Below, one piece after another: positions 38,308 to 45,905 of a stretch of DNA of 64,000 nucleotides. Source of the stretch: Allocoprococcus sp004560705 (GTDB taxonomy: Bacteria > Bacillota > Clostridia > Lachnospirales > Lachnospiraceae). The notes beneath the pieces were generated by a model. The model did no database searches, was not told the DNA's origin, and worked only from the letters and a program-made list of their open reading frames with translations. The translations under genes were made by a program, and so were the position numbers. The stretch spans positions 62,001 to 126,000 of the forward strand of contig NZ_JBQHTK010000007.1 in NCBI RefSeq assembly GCF_052065755.1. The letters run 5' to 3'. Position 1 is the first letter of the stretch. Every line of letters starts with the position of its first letter.

Positions 38308-39251
38308 CCAAGGAAGAAATTCAGACATCGATTAAGTCGATAATGTTTTCTGGTGCAGTCTGCGGGATTGAAATTTATGCCAGTCTACGCAATGAAAATG
38401 GGTATCATACTAAAAAAATGAGGGCAACAGACAAGTTGCTTTCTAGCACAAAAGATAAGGTGGCAGGTTTTATCAATTGTACCTATCTTGCAGATGATGC
38501 AGAATTTGACACATCAGAAAATATTGCAGACAATAAGAAAGAATTTTATGAGATTAGTCTGACAGAGAGCTATAGGCCCTTTGCGTTCCTTAATGGTGCT
38601 GAAAAGTGTACAGAGTACTATTCGGAAAGTGATAAAAATAAACTGTCTGGATTTCTTTTTAGAATTAATTTGAATGACCAGTACTTTTGGGTTTATCAAC
38701 ATATATACTCTGTATCAAGAATTGATCGAAGTAAGAACATAATAGCCAGACTTACTGGAGATACGTACGATGAAATTGATAGCGATATTGTGCAGATAGA
38801 TTCACGAGCAGATATAATTATTTTTTCTTCAAGTGTTGTTACGGCGAAAATGGATCTTATGCAAAGATTTTTTGGATTTGAGCAATACATACGAGCGGGA
38901 GCACAGAAGACGATTGAGATTATTCGCGATCTGGATATTGTAGATAGCCTTGAAAAGTTTGTTGCGTTTGAAAATAAAAGTAAGCTGACAAATGCAAAGA
39001 AGTTACTAAAGGCAAAGAGTTCGCCTGTTTTACAGATGAAAAAAAACGATTTGTTAGAGAATCTGAAAAAGCATTCTCGCTACAAAACTATGTTCAATTT
39101 TGAAGAAGATCATATTGTGATTTCTTCACAAAAAGAAGCGGCGGCATTTATTAAAATGTTGAATGATGATATTGTTCGGTCTGAACTCACAGGAAAAGAA
39201 TATGACAGCTCCAGCAAAATGCTTTTGGGTCCAGTGGGAGCGAGTCAATGA
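38304..39251 (+). CDS. kwaB: Kiwa-like DUF4868 effector KwaB
   Basis: This 315-residue soluble protein resembles the DUF4868 family that forms KwaB, the DNA-binding effector of Kiwa, which acts against phage DNA replication. There are long alpha/beta stretches (GAVCGIEIYASLRNENGY near the start, YFWVYQHIYSVSRIDR in the middle) and a Lys-rich C-terminal region (KLTNAKKLLKAKSSPVL, then RYKTMFNFEEDHIVIS). No nuclease motif is evident. The ATGA overlap with kwaA and the DISARM genes upstream place it in the same transcript. Confidence 0.75.
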   Translation: MTKEEIQTSIKSIMFSGAVCGIEIYASLRNENGYHTKKMRATDKLLSSTKDKVAGFINCTYLADDAEFDTSENIADNKKEFYEISLTESYRPFAFLNGAEKCTEYYSESDKNKLSGFLFRINLNDQYFWVYQHIYSVSRIDRSKNIIARLTGDTYDEIDSDIVQIDSRADIIIFSSSVVTAKMDLMQRFFGFEQYIRAGAQKTIEIIRDLDIVDSLEKFVAFENKSKLTNAKKLLKAKSSPVLQMKKNDLLENLKKHSRYKTMFNFEEDHIVISSQKEAAAFIKMLNDDIVRSELTGKEYDSSSKMLLGPVGASQ

Positions 39252-39275
39252 CTGACCAGTGATAGGAAAATATAG

Positions 39276-39614
39276 ATGAGTGATAGAAGAAAAAAGGCTT
39301 CTATGTCACAGGTTCTGACAGATATAAAGCCTTACATAACGAAAAAGTTTATGGCGGCTCTCTGTGTTAAGGAGCAAGACATTCAGGCTATTTGTCAAAT
39401 TCTCCTGCCCAGATACAAGAATGTACAGCTTATGCAGGGACTGACCAACAACAAGCCGGATTTCAGAATTCAGGTAAAAGGTTTGTTCGGGACAGAAGAG
39501 AAACGGTTTGAAGTGGTTGGCGGTGATAAGAAAAGACCAGCAACCAAGAAGAAATCCGACCTAGGCTGGATTGATCAGCTGGAAGAAATAAATGCTGCAT
39601 TAGATGATTTTTGA
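39276..39614 (+). CDS. Small basic protein in the defence operon, unknown
   Basis: This 112-residue protein begins MSDRRKKASMSQVLTDIKP and ends with an acidic tail after a Lys-rich patch (GGDKKRPATKKKSDLGW). It lies 24 bases after kwaB in the same direction. I do not recognise the family and see no catalytic motif. The basic patch could bind nucleic acid. Placement in the operon makes a defence or regulatory role plausible, but it could be a passenger. Confidence 0.6.
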   Translation: MSDRRKKASMSQVLTDIKPYITKKFMAALCVKEQDIQAICQILLPRYKNVQLMQGLTNNKPDFRIQVKGLFGTEEKRFEVVGGDKKRPATKKKSDLGWIDQLEEINAALDDF

Positions 39615-39645
39615 TGGCGATGCAGTGTGGAGGAGGTGCGGCTAA

Positions 39646-40464
39646 GTGACCTGGGCTGAATATTATGAGCGATATGACGGATGGCAGGAAAGTACTCAGT
39701 ATAGCCGTCTGGCCTCTATCAAGGACTTCGGACCGGATGGAAGTCCATCTGAGGAAATATGTGACTGCATTCAGTATGTGGATACGCGCACAGCGACCAG
39801 CATTCTTCGCAGAGCATTAGCAGCGGGAGTCCGGTTTCGAGCCGCGGAAGTTGCGGAGATTGCAGATAGCGGGCAAATCGAAGATGAAGAAGCACTGGAA
39901 AAGTTGATTCAGACAGCTGTGGATGCTTATACGGGGGAACAGCTGGATACGCTGCTGAGCTGTCTTCCTGATCCGGAACCGGTGTTTGAGTTGATTGATA
40001 AGATTACTTCCAAACCAACGCACTTTACAGAGGAGGATGTTCTGACACTGCTTCCTAATCTGCCAGATGAGGAATCCATCGATCAGCTGGTCAACTCGAC
40101 AGATGCGATTTTCACAGAAAATGGGCTGAATGAGTTATGTGATTATGGTGTGGACGAGTCTCTGATTAGGAAGATTTCAAAGCGCAGTGGCATTCCGTAT
40201 GCTGATCCGGATGAGCCAGATGAGGAATTTCCGCTTAAAGAGACACAACCGAAGAAGCCGGGACTGTTCAGCAGTATACTAATGGGAATGGCTCTGGCTG
40301 GTAGTCCTAAGCCTAAAAGTACAGGCAGATGCACGGGAGATTGTGCTCATTGTCCTCCCCACTATGGTTATCGCTATGGACGATGGTACTATGGACATGG
40401 GCATACACATGGCTGCGAATTCTGTGGAAATGGAGGATGCAGTGGTAAGTGCAACATGGACTGA
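39646..40464 (+). CDS. Acidic helical-repeat protein with Cys/His-rich tail, unknown
   Basis: This 272-residue protein is not a family I know. Residues 20-190 are acidic and look like a run of short helical pairs (EEALEKLIQTAVDAY, TEEDVLTLLPNLPDEES). The last 45 residues are Cys-, His-, Gly- and Tyr-rich: CTGDCAHC, GHGHTHGCEFCGNGG and CSGKC. That tail should bind zinc or another metal. I used the GTG at 39646, since GAGGAGG stands 11 bases upstream and no better ATG is near. The stop overlaps the next gene by 23 bases. Confidence 0.6.
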   Translation: MTWAEYYERYDGWQESTQYSRLASIKDFGPDGSPSEEICDCIQYVDTRTATSILRRALAAGVRFRAAEVAEIADSGQIEDEEALEKLIQTAVDAYTGEQLDTLLSCLPDPEPVFELIDKITSKPTHFTEEDVLTLLPNLPDEESIDQLVNSTDAIFTENGLNELCDYGVDESLIRKISKRSGIPYADPDEPDEEFPLKETQPKKPGLFSSILMGMALAGSPKPKSTGRCTGDCAHCPPHYGYRYGRWYYGHGHTHGCEFCGNGGCSGKCNMD

Positions 40465-40753
40465 GATTCGGAAGGATGTTGCAAAAATGGATATGGATAT
40501 AAACGGGATTGCAGAGAGAATTCAAGATGCAAGTGAGCTGTCATATAGTTACTATAAATCGCTTGTAGATAGAATTATTGCAGAGAAGGCATCTGAAAAA
40601 GAAGTGGAACATCTGTTGGATTACATGCTTGATGTATGCCATGATGATAGAATGCTGAATCTGTTCAAGAAGGTTTGCAGACGATATTATAGTCTTTATC
40701 CGGAAATGATTGCATCTGAGATACTGGCCTATAAGGAATGGTATGAGGATTGA
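40442..40753 (+). CDS. Small helical protein overlapping the Cys-rich gene, unknown
   Basis: This 103-residue, mostly helical protein starts at GTG 40442 with GGAGG 5 bases upstream. A longer frame from 40343 would lie entirely inside the previous gene. The central part is ASEKEVEHLLDYMLDVCHDD and the end is EILAYKEWYED. No known domain is seen. The overlap suggests coupling to the Cys-rich protein, so the two may act together. Confidence 0.5.
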   Translation: MVSATWTEIRKDVAKMDMDINGIAERIQDASELSYSYYKSLVDRIIAEKASEKEVEHLLDYMLDVCHDDRMLNLFKKVCRRYYSLYPEMIASEILAYKEWYED

Positions 40754-40793
40754 ATGATTCTATCTTAAATCAAAGGATGAGGATGGTTGTTGA

Positions 40794-41096
40794 GTGTATA
40801 GAAAATGGACAAAGAATGATATAGAAGCATCCAAAGCGCGTTTCCGTAGGCTTTATGCGCAATCGCCGATTGAGTACCGGTTTTTCTGTGGTCACGATAT
40901 TCAGAGCGAAGATGACGAGGATGCATTAGATTACTACATGATTGGAGTATGGCTGGTTCAACATAGGAAATATTCTGACTGGTCGAAAGAAAAATCGTTT
41001 GATTTGGCGGAAATTCTTGAATTTATGCGAGTGTACAGGATAAGAATTCCACGATATATCAAGCGTACAAGATTTTATCGTGAAAAATTAACTTAA
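40794..41096 (+). CDS. Small basic protein in the defence operon, unknown
   Basis: This 100-residue basic protein (MYRKWTKNDIEASKARFRRLY at the start after a GTG codon) ends in an Arg-rich helix, RVYRIRIPRYIKRTRFYREK. The ribosome site is weak (GAGGATGG about 12 bases upstream). It precedes the MmcQ-like gene by 3 bases. I do not recognise the family; the basic tail would suit nucleic-acid binding. Confidence 0.5.
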   Translation: MYRKWTKNDIEASKARFRRLYAQSPIEYRFFCGHDIQSEDDEDALDYYMIGVWLVQHRKYSDWSKEKSFDLAEILEFMRVYRIRIPRYIKRTRFYREKLT

Positions 41097-41099
41097 AAG

Positions 41100-41528
41100 A
41101 TGACACGACAAGAATTATTTGCATGGATACGCCAGCAGTACGGCACAGAGCCGGAATACCCTTGGCATGACTGGAATGCTGTGCTGCGGCACAATGACAA
41201 TAATAAATGGTATGGTGTAGTTCTGGAAGTATCTGCTGATAAGTTGGGATTGTCGGAGGCAGGCATCATTGATGTTCTCAATGTGAAAAGTGATCCGCTG
41301 CTGATCGGCTCTCTTCGTGGGCAAGACGGCTATTTTCCAGCCTATCACATGAATAAGGAAAAATGGCTTAGTATTCAGCTTGGCAAACCAGAACTGGATG
41401 ATGCCATCAAAGACCTGCTTTCTTTGAGCTATGAGCTGACGGCACCGAAGAAGCGCAAACCAAAGTCATCAGCAAAAAATCCGGGAGATTTCGCAAATGG
41501 CAAAGAAAAAGAAACTGACGAAGGCTGA
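41100..41528 (+). CDS. MmcQ/YjbR-family DNA-binding-fold protein
   Basis: This 142-residue protein fits the MmcQ/YjbR fold (double-wing, CyaY-like). The pattern begins MTRQELFAWIRQQYGTEPEYPW, continues with KWYGVVLEV, then KSDPLLIGSLRG and GYFPAYHMNKEKW. Such proteins are thought to bind DNA or peptides, and the exact role is unknown. The C-terminal 25 residues are a Lys-rich tail. The gene overlaps the next by 32 bases. It seems to be a common accessory gene rather than part of DISARM. Confidence 0.75.
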   Translation: MTRQELFAWIRQQYGTEPEYPWHDWNAVLRHNDNNKWYGVVLEVSADKLGLSEAGIIDVLNVKSDPLLIGSLRGQDGYFPAYHMNKEKWLSIQLGKPELDDAIKDLLSLSYELTAPKKRKPKSSAKNPGDFANGKEKETDEG

Positions 41529-41928
41529 GCGAAAGGAAGCCCGCCTCCGAAAAGGCAAGCAGTGGCTGCTCACCTATACCGGCTCACCGAAAAAGATGAA
41601 CAAGCATTACCGGGAACGCTTTCATGTGGATGCTGTGACTGCCGCTAAAGATTTGCAGGAGCTTGGAGTCAATTATACACAGGAGCAGCTTGACCAGATT
41701 AAACAGGCTGAAGAACAGCGGCTTCGGCAGCGGAGAATGGAGCGGGAAGCGAAAGAACGGGAACGGCTGGGAGAACTGTATGAGGACTGCGATGGTCGCT
41801 TTGCCTTTATCGCCGGATATACAGATGGCGGCGCACCGTATGGTGTGATGTGGGAAGAAGTCGGCATTGATCCGGGACTGCCGTTCGAGGAAAAAGTGAA
41901 GCTCTATCACATGCAGATGTTAGGCTGA
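41497..41928 (+). CDS. Basic coiled-coil protein, unknown
   Basis: This 143-residue protein starts with a Lys/Arg-rich stretch (MAKKKKLTKAERKEARLRKG), continues with a predicted Glu/Arg coiled coil (EEQRLRQRRMEREAKERER), and ends in a small globular part (RFAFIAGYTDGGAPYGVMW). Proteins of this make-up are frequent in Lachnospiraceae, but I know no function. It is the last gene of the rightward operon; a hairpin follows directly. Confidence 0.6.
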   Translation: MAKKKKLTKAERKEARLRKGKQWLLTYTGSPKKMNKHYRERFHVDAVTAAKDLQELGVNYTQEQLDQIKQAEEQRLRQRRMEREAKERERLGELYEDCDGRFAFIAGYTDGGAPYGVMWEEVGIDPGLPFEEKVKLYHMQMLG

Positions 41929-41930
41929 TA

Positions 41931-41955
41931 ATTGTGCAGACGGCATCTGCACAAT
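41931..41955 (+). terminator. Hairpin at the end of the defence operon
   Basis: ATTGTGCAGA and TCTGCACAAT pair perfectly over 10 bp around CGGCA, but the T run after it is short. It is the only terminator-like structure after the 19-kb operon. Confidence 0.55.
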
Positions 41956-41962
41956 TTGCAAC

Positions 41963-41990
41963 AAAAAAGAGGAGCCGGTCAAGGCTCCTC
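41963..41990 (-). terminator. Terminator of the leftward ImmA-type gene
   Basis: On the minus strand GAGGAGCC and GGCTCCTC form a perfect 8-bp stem around six bases, followed by TTTTTT. It ends the repressor/protease transcript. Confidence 0.85.
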
Positions 41991-41999
41991 GAAGATACG

Positions 42000-42512
42000 T
42001 TATTTCAAAAAGTTGCTTTTATGTTCCAGTGCGTGCAGATTATAGCCAAGTGTGGCCAGGTGTGCTACCTTCAGCGCAACCAGATTGATGTCAGTGGACA
42101 TCGCGCTGGCGATCTGCTCGGCTGTGTATCCATACTCATAGATGTAACGAAGGACTTCGTTGCTGTCCATCAAGATCTCCGCTGCTACGATGTTCGCTTC
42201 ATATTCCGGTTTGGATTTCATGTCGTAGAGCATGAACTCATGAATCGGGGTGGTTTTCGCCATATTCCGGTGAAGCTGATCATGCCCTAATTCATGTGCG
42301 CACACGATGCGCAGCATATTTTCATCCAGACTGTTATTCAGGAAAATAAAGCGATTTCGCTTAATCACCCGGTACATTCCCTTCAGGGAACCAAAATTTT
42401 CGCAAAGCATGACATTGATACCAAGCTGCCTTGCAATTTCAAAAGGGTCTCTGGAACCGCAGCGTTTTACCAGTTTCTCACCGACCCGTGAAAGCTGTTC
42501 CGCATTCATCAT
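42000..42512 (-). CDS. immA: ImmA/IrrE-type metalloprotease
   Basis: This 170-residue zinc protease has the motif HELGH in IVCAHELGHDQLHRN. In ICEBs1 and related elements such ImmA proteins cleave the neighbouring repressor after DNA damage and so switch the element on. The gene lies 45 bases downstream of the repressor gene on the same strand, exactly that layout. The symbol is given by family and context. Confidence 0.88.
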   Translation of the reverse strand: MMNAEQLSRVGEKLVKRCGSRDPFEIARQLGINVMLCENFGSLKGMYRVIKRNRFIFLNNSLDENMLRIVCAHELGHDQLHRNMAKTTPIHEFMLYDMKSKPEYEANIVAAEILMDSNEVLRYIYEYGYTAEQIASAMSTDINLVALKVAHLATLGYNLHALEHKSNFLK

Positions 42513-42557
42513 ACCACCTCCAGTTTACAGTATAGCGAAAAGTGTGTACGATAAATA

Positions 42558-42974
42558 TCACTGATCGGATTTTTTACGCCTCGTTTTCGGGGCGTATTTT
42601 TTATTGTTCTCTTTGGCAATCCAGTAGGCATCGGTCAGAGCTTTATAAGCTCCTTCGATGGCATCTTCGCTTAATTCGCCGCCAGCGAACATACCGGTCA
42701 CTTCGCTGACCAGTTCTTCAATATCTTTCGCTGCTTTTGCGCCGCCTTTTTCATGAGCTTCTACGACATAGGTGCCGCTGCTTCCCAGCAGGTACTCAGT
42801 AGTAGTATTCAGCGCATCCGCAATCTTCTGGATCGTAACCATATTGGATGGTTTGCGGCTGCCAAGCTCATAATTCTGAATTGTGCGGGCGGTTACACCG
42901 GCCTTCTCTGCAAGTTCTACCTGAGTTAAATTGGCTTCTGTTCTTTTTTCTTTCAACCTTTCTTTGAAGACCAT
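42558..42974 (-). CDS. XRE-family repressor (ImmR-like)
   Basis: This 138-residue protein has an N-terminal XRE helix-turn-helix (LTQVELAEKAGVTARTIQNYE) and a C-terminal helical part. I chose the start MVFKERLKEK because AAAGAGG precedes it; the longer frame to 43037 has no ribosome site. It faces the polymerase gene across a region with seven CACGAA/TTCGTG half sites, which are the likely operators. The adjacent ImmA-type protease should inactivate it. Confidence 0.85.
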   Translation of the reverse strand: MVFKERLKEKRTEANLTQVELAEKAGVTARTIQNYELGSRKPSNMVTIQKIADALNTTTEYLLGSSGTYVVEAHEKGGAKAAKDIEELVSEVTGMFAGGELSEDAIEGAYKALTDAYWIAKENNKKYAPKTRRKKSDQ

Positions 42975-43030
42975 AGGAATACCTCTTTCTTTTTTGATTA
43001 CGAACACGAACATTTTTTCATAAAAACCTA

Positions 43031-43059
43031 TTGACACGAAAAACTGTGCTTGCTATAAT
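43031..43059 (+). promoter_or_regulatory. Consensus sigma-70 promoter for the Y-family polymerase gene
   Basis: TTGACA and TATAAT are separated by exactly 17 bases, a perfect match to consensus. Predicted start is near 43066, just before an operator palindrome. The -35 box overlaps a CACGAA half site at 43035. Confidence 0.85.
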
Positions 43060-43070
43060 GACGATGAAAA

Positions 43071-43156
43071 CACGAAATATAATTCGTGTAATTATAGTAT
43101 CACAAGAAATGCTGTGTGTCAATGCGTTCGTGAAAAGTTGTTCGTGCTTTCACGAA
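43071..43156. promoter_or_regulatory. Repressor operators with CACGAA/TTCGTG half sites
   Basis: Two palindromes are clear: CACGAA-N6-TTCGTG at 43071-43088 and TTCGTG-N4-CACGAA at 43141-43156. Single half sites lie at 43005, 43035 and 43127. The first palindrome covers the predicted starts of both promoters, and the second ends a few bases before the polymerase ribosome site. The XRE repressor is the obvious ligand; that is inference. Confidence 0.65.
43094..43122 (-). promoter_or_regulatory. Leftward promoter for the repressor gene
   Basis: On the minus strand TTGACA (43122-43117) and TACTAT (43099-43094) are 17 bases apart. The predicted start is near 43087, so the transcript runs toward and through the rightward promoter before reaching the repressor gene. 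Confidence 0.65.
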
Positions 43157-43175
43157 CGGAGAGGAGGAATACGGG

Positions 43176-44411
43176 ATGCAAAGAGTGATTCTTCACTGTG
43201 ATATGAATAATTTCTATGCCTCTGTCGAGTGTATGCTGAACCCGGAACTGAAGAACAAGCCGGTGGCAGTGTGCGGTTCTGTGGAGGAACGGCATGGCAT
43301 CGTACTTGCGAAGAACTATGCAGCAAAGGCGTTTGGCGTTTCCACGGGAGAGGCAATCTGGCAAGCAAAGCAGAAGTGCCAGGATCTTGTGATCGTGGAG
43401 CCGCACTATGAGCAATATATGAAGTTTTCAAAGCTGGCTCGTGAAATATACGGTCGCTATACCGATCAGATCGAGCCGTATGGGATGGACGAATGCTGGC
43501 TGGATGTGACCGGAAGCGGCTGCATGGGAACCGGATTTGAAATTGCAGATGAAATTCGCAGAACGGTTAAGTTTGAATTGGGACTTACGATTTCCGCAGG
43601 AGTGAGTTTCAACAAGATTTTTGCTAAGCTTGGGTCGGATATGAAAAAGCCGGATGCGATTACCTGCATCGAAGCAGATTCGTTCCGGGAGAAGATTTGG
43701 TGTCTTCCCGCCTCTGACTTGCTTGGAGTCGGCAGAGCGACCGAGAAGGTTCTGTCCGGTTATGGGATTCATACCATTGGAGAGCTTGCTGCAACATCGG
43801 ATGATTTCTTGAAGTGCCGCCTTGGAAAGAATGGACTGGCGATTAAGAAATATGCCAATGGACTGGATGATTCGCTGGTTATGCATTCCGATTATGTCTC
43901 CCCAGTAAAGAGCATTGGGCACGGGATAACGACCATGCAGGATTTGGAAAATAACGCCGAAGTCTGGTGTGTCATGCTGGAGCTGGTGCAGGAAATCGGA
44001 ACTAAGCTGCGAACGCATAAAAAGAAAGCAGGCGGAATTGCGATTTCCATCCGCAACAATGAGCTTTTCACGAAGGAGTGGCAGTGCCGGATTAGCATTC
44101 CGACACAAAGCCCTACCTATCTGGCGAAAACCGCATTTTCTTTGTTTGCAAAGAATTATCAGTGGGAACACCCGATTCGTTCGGTGACGGTTCGGGCAAT
44201 CAATCTGTTTGAAGAGGATTGTCCGATACAATACGACCTATTCACAGATGTGAAATCACTGGATCGCCAGGAACGGCTGGACGCAGCGATTGAGCAGATT
44301 CGATTCCGATTCGGGAAAGATGCGATTAAAAATGGGGTACTTTTTCAGAAAAGCAAGATGCCGACAGAGCGAAAAGTGGATTTGGTCATGCCGACAGGAA
44401 TGATCGGTTAA
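43176..44411 (+). CDS. Y-family DNA polymerase (DinB/UmuC type)
   Basis: This is a 411-residue translesion polymerase. Motif CDMNNFYASVE places the first catalytic Asp at residue 9, and GMDECWLD gives Asp105 and Glu106. GVSFNKIFAKLGSDMKKPD is the finger region, and the helix-hairpin-helix segment follows near 180-220 (LLGVGRATEKVLSGYG). GAGGAGG precedes the ATG. Under the ImmA-linked repressor it should be induced on DNA damage, like polymerase genes of other mobile elements. It could be called DinB-like; no single symbol is secure. Confidence 0.92.
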   Translation: MQRVILHCDMNNFYASVECMLNPELKNKPVAVCGSVEERHGIVLAKNYAAKAFGVSTGEAIWQAKQKCQDLVIVEPHYEQYMKFSKLAREIYGRYTDQIEPYGMDECWLDVTGSGCMGTGFEIADEIRRTVKFELGLTISAGVSFNKIFAKLGSDMKKPDAITCIEADSFREKIWCLPASDLLGVGRATEKVLSGYGIHTIGELAATSDDFLKCRLGKNGLAIKKYANGLDDSLVMHSDYVSPVKSIGHGITTMQDLENNAEVWCVMLELVQEIGTKLRTHKKKAGGIAISIRNNELFTKEWQCRISIPTQSPTYLAKTAFSLFAKNYQWEHPIRSVTVRAINLFEEDCPIQYDLFTDVKSLDRQERLDAAIEQIRFRFGKDAIKNGVLFQKSKMPTERKVDLVMPTGMIG

Positions 44412-44492
44412 TACAGCACCGGCAGAATCTGGTGAGTTCTTTGCTAAAAGAAGTCAACACATTCGCCGGTTTACAGAGGAGGAGCGTAGAAT

Positions 44493-44753
44493 ATGTCGGA
44501 ACAGAAATGTAGAAAAGTATATGTACCTGTGAATTTGGATGTGGATGCGGAGGGAAATATCCGCCCGCGTCTGATTCGGTGGATTGACGGACGGGTGTAT
44601 GAGATCGACCGATTGAAGCATAAGTGCCGGGCTGCTTCCACGAAGGTAGGTGGCTGCGGAATCCGCTATACGGTCATGATCGGTGGGCATGAGAGTTTCC
44701 TGTACAACGAAGATGAAAAATGGTTCGTTGAAGCAAAGGAGCCGTGCCTATGA
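44493..44753 (+). CDS. Small conserved protein downstream of the polymerase, unknown
   Basis: This 86-residue protein starts MSEQKCRKVYVPVNLDVDAEG and has a beta-rich body (IRPRLIRWIDGRVYEIDRL, then GIRYTVMIGGHESFLYNEDEKWFVE). Small proteins of this kind often follow Y-polymerase genes in Firmicutes, similar to the DUF6504 type, though I am not sure of the family. A GGAGG site lies upstream and the stop overlaps the next start. A polymerase-accessory role is possible. Confidence 0.6.
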   Translation: MSEQKCRKVYVPVNLDVDAEGNIRPRLIRWIDGRVYEIDRLKHKCRAASTKVGGCGIRYTVMIGGHESFLYNEDEKWFVEAKEPCL

Positions 44754-45481
44754 TCCTTTCGCAGAAAAACATAGAAGAAATCGCTGTTGCAGTGATAAGA
44801 GATTTTCAAAAGTCCTTTTTCGGCAGCGAAGCAGATGATCCGGCAAGATTCGCACTTCCGACACCCATTGACCAGTTTGCATCCGATTATCTGAACCTGA
44901 AGGTGTCATTTCAAAAGTTGTCCTCGGACGGAAGCATCTATGGTCTGACCGCGTATGTGGATACAGAATATCAGATAGAGGTTGATGGAAGTCAGAGGAG
45001 CATCTTCCTGAAAACCAATGATGTGGTTCTGGACAAGAGTTTCATTGAACCAGCGAATATTCGGAAACTCTGCGGAAAACGCAGATTTACGCTGGCACAT
45101 GAGTGCGCTCACCAGATACTGTTTCAGCTGGATTCCGATGACCGAAAGATAGCCTGCCATAAGAGACCGGAAGTGCGAGGAAATGGCTCGCGCGTCTTGA
45201 GAACGCAGGAAGATTGGAACGAATGGCAGGCAAATACGCTGGGAGCTGCCATTCTGATGCCTCAGTCAGAAGTGGATCGGGCGATGTGGTTCATCAACAG
45301 CAGAAAGCCTCTGACCTGTTATGGATGGCGTTTTTACGACAGTGACCAAGTGAAGATAGATACCTTCTGTGGTGTCTTTGGTGTTTCGAGATCAGCAGCA
45401 GCTATCCGATTGGAACAACTGGGCTATCTGAACCGGAAAAAGGATTATGAATATCGTGATCCATTGGAGGTGTGGCCATGA
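44750..45481 (+). CDS. Second ImmA/IrrE-type metalloprotease
   Basis: This 243-residue protein has the zinc motif HECAH in FTLAHECAHQILF, and NEWQANTLGAAILMP further on supplies the usual third ligand region. The N-terminus has an alpha/beta part before it, and the C-terminus has a helix pattern (DTFCGVFGVSRSAAAIRLEQLG) like a helix-turn-helix. I used ATG 44750, with AAAGGAG 8 bases upstream, rather than GTG 44744. It may target another repressor, perhaps the HTH protein at 45955; that is inference. Confidence 0.85.
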   Translation: MILSQKNIEEIAVAVIRDFQKSFFGSEADDPARFALPTPIDQFASDYLNLKVSFQKLSSDGSIYGLTAYVDTEYQIEVDGSQRSIFLKTNDVVLDKSFIEPANIRKLCGKRRFTLAHECAHQILFQLDSDDRKIACHKRPEVRGNGSRVLRTQEDWNEWQANTLGAAILMPQSEVDRAMWFINSRKPLTCYGWRFYDSDQVKIDTFCGVFGVSRSAAAIRLEQLGYLNRKKDYEYRDPLEVWP

Positions 45482-45738
45482 GCAGGAATATCAGAGTATC
45501 GGAACCATCTGCGGAAATGCAGATTAAAATCATCCGGGCAAAGGATGCGATTGCTTCGCAAAAGCCCAGGATTGTCAGGTGCCCTTATTGCCGACACAAT
45601 TCAATCATCGTCTTTGAGGATACCAGAGGACATGTGCAGACCAAATGTAAGGCCTGCGGACGCGAGACCGTCTTCAATGTTTTGGAGATGAGAAGATTAC
45701 GGAGATTGCAGCTCTACTATTCGTCTTTGAATGGTTGA
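45478..45738 (+). CDS. Small zinc-ribbon protein
   Basis: This 86-residue protein has two CxxC pairs, CPYCRHNS and CKACGRE, spaced as in a zinc ribbon, followed by a basic helix (EMRRLRRLQLYY). GGAGG precedes ATG 45478. It overlaps the protease gene by 4 bases, so the two are coupled. It could recruit nucleic acid or act as an adaptor for the protease; the function is not known. Confidence 0.7.
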   Translation: MSRNIRVSEPSAEMQIKIIRAKDAIASQKPRIVRCPYCRHNSIIVFEDTRGHVQTKCKACGRETVFNVLEMRRLRRLQLYYSSLNG

Positions 45739-45821
45739 GATGACAATAAATAACCCTATTAACACAATTTTATAAGTCATAGCTGTGCTGTGGAGCCGCT
45801 GACAGGCGAAGTCTTCCGAAT

Positions 45822-45905
45822 GCCGCATGAGACAGAATTATGGGATACCCATGTTCTGTTTTATCGGCACAGGATTTTTCTTCACCGTCATGCGGCTCTT
45901 TTTTT
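45822..45905 (+). ncRNA. Structured leader or small RNA ending in a terminator
   Basis: GCCGCATGA (45822-45830) and TCATGCGGC (45888-45896) pair perfectly over 9 bp and are followed by seven T. Inside is a second hairpin with ACAGAA/TTCTGT and ATGGG/CCCAT around ATA. The transcript probably starts near 45,770. The HTH gene begins 50 bases after the T run, so this may be an attenuator of that gene or a separate small RNA. No riboswitch class was recognised. Confidence 0.5.
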
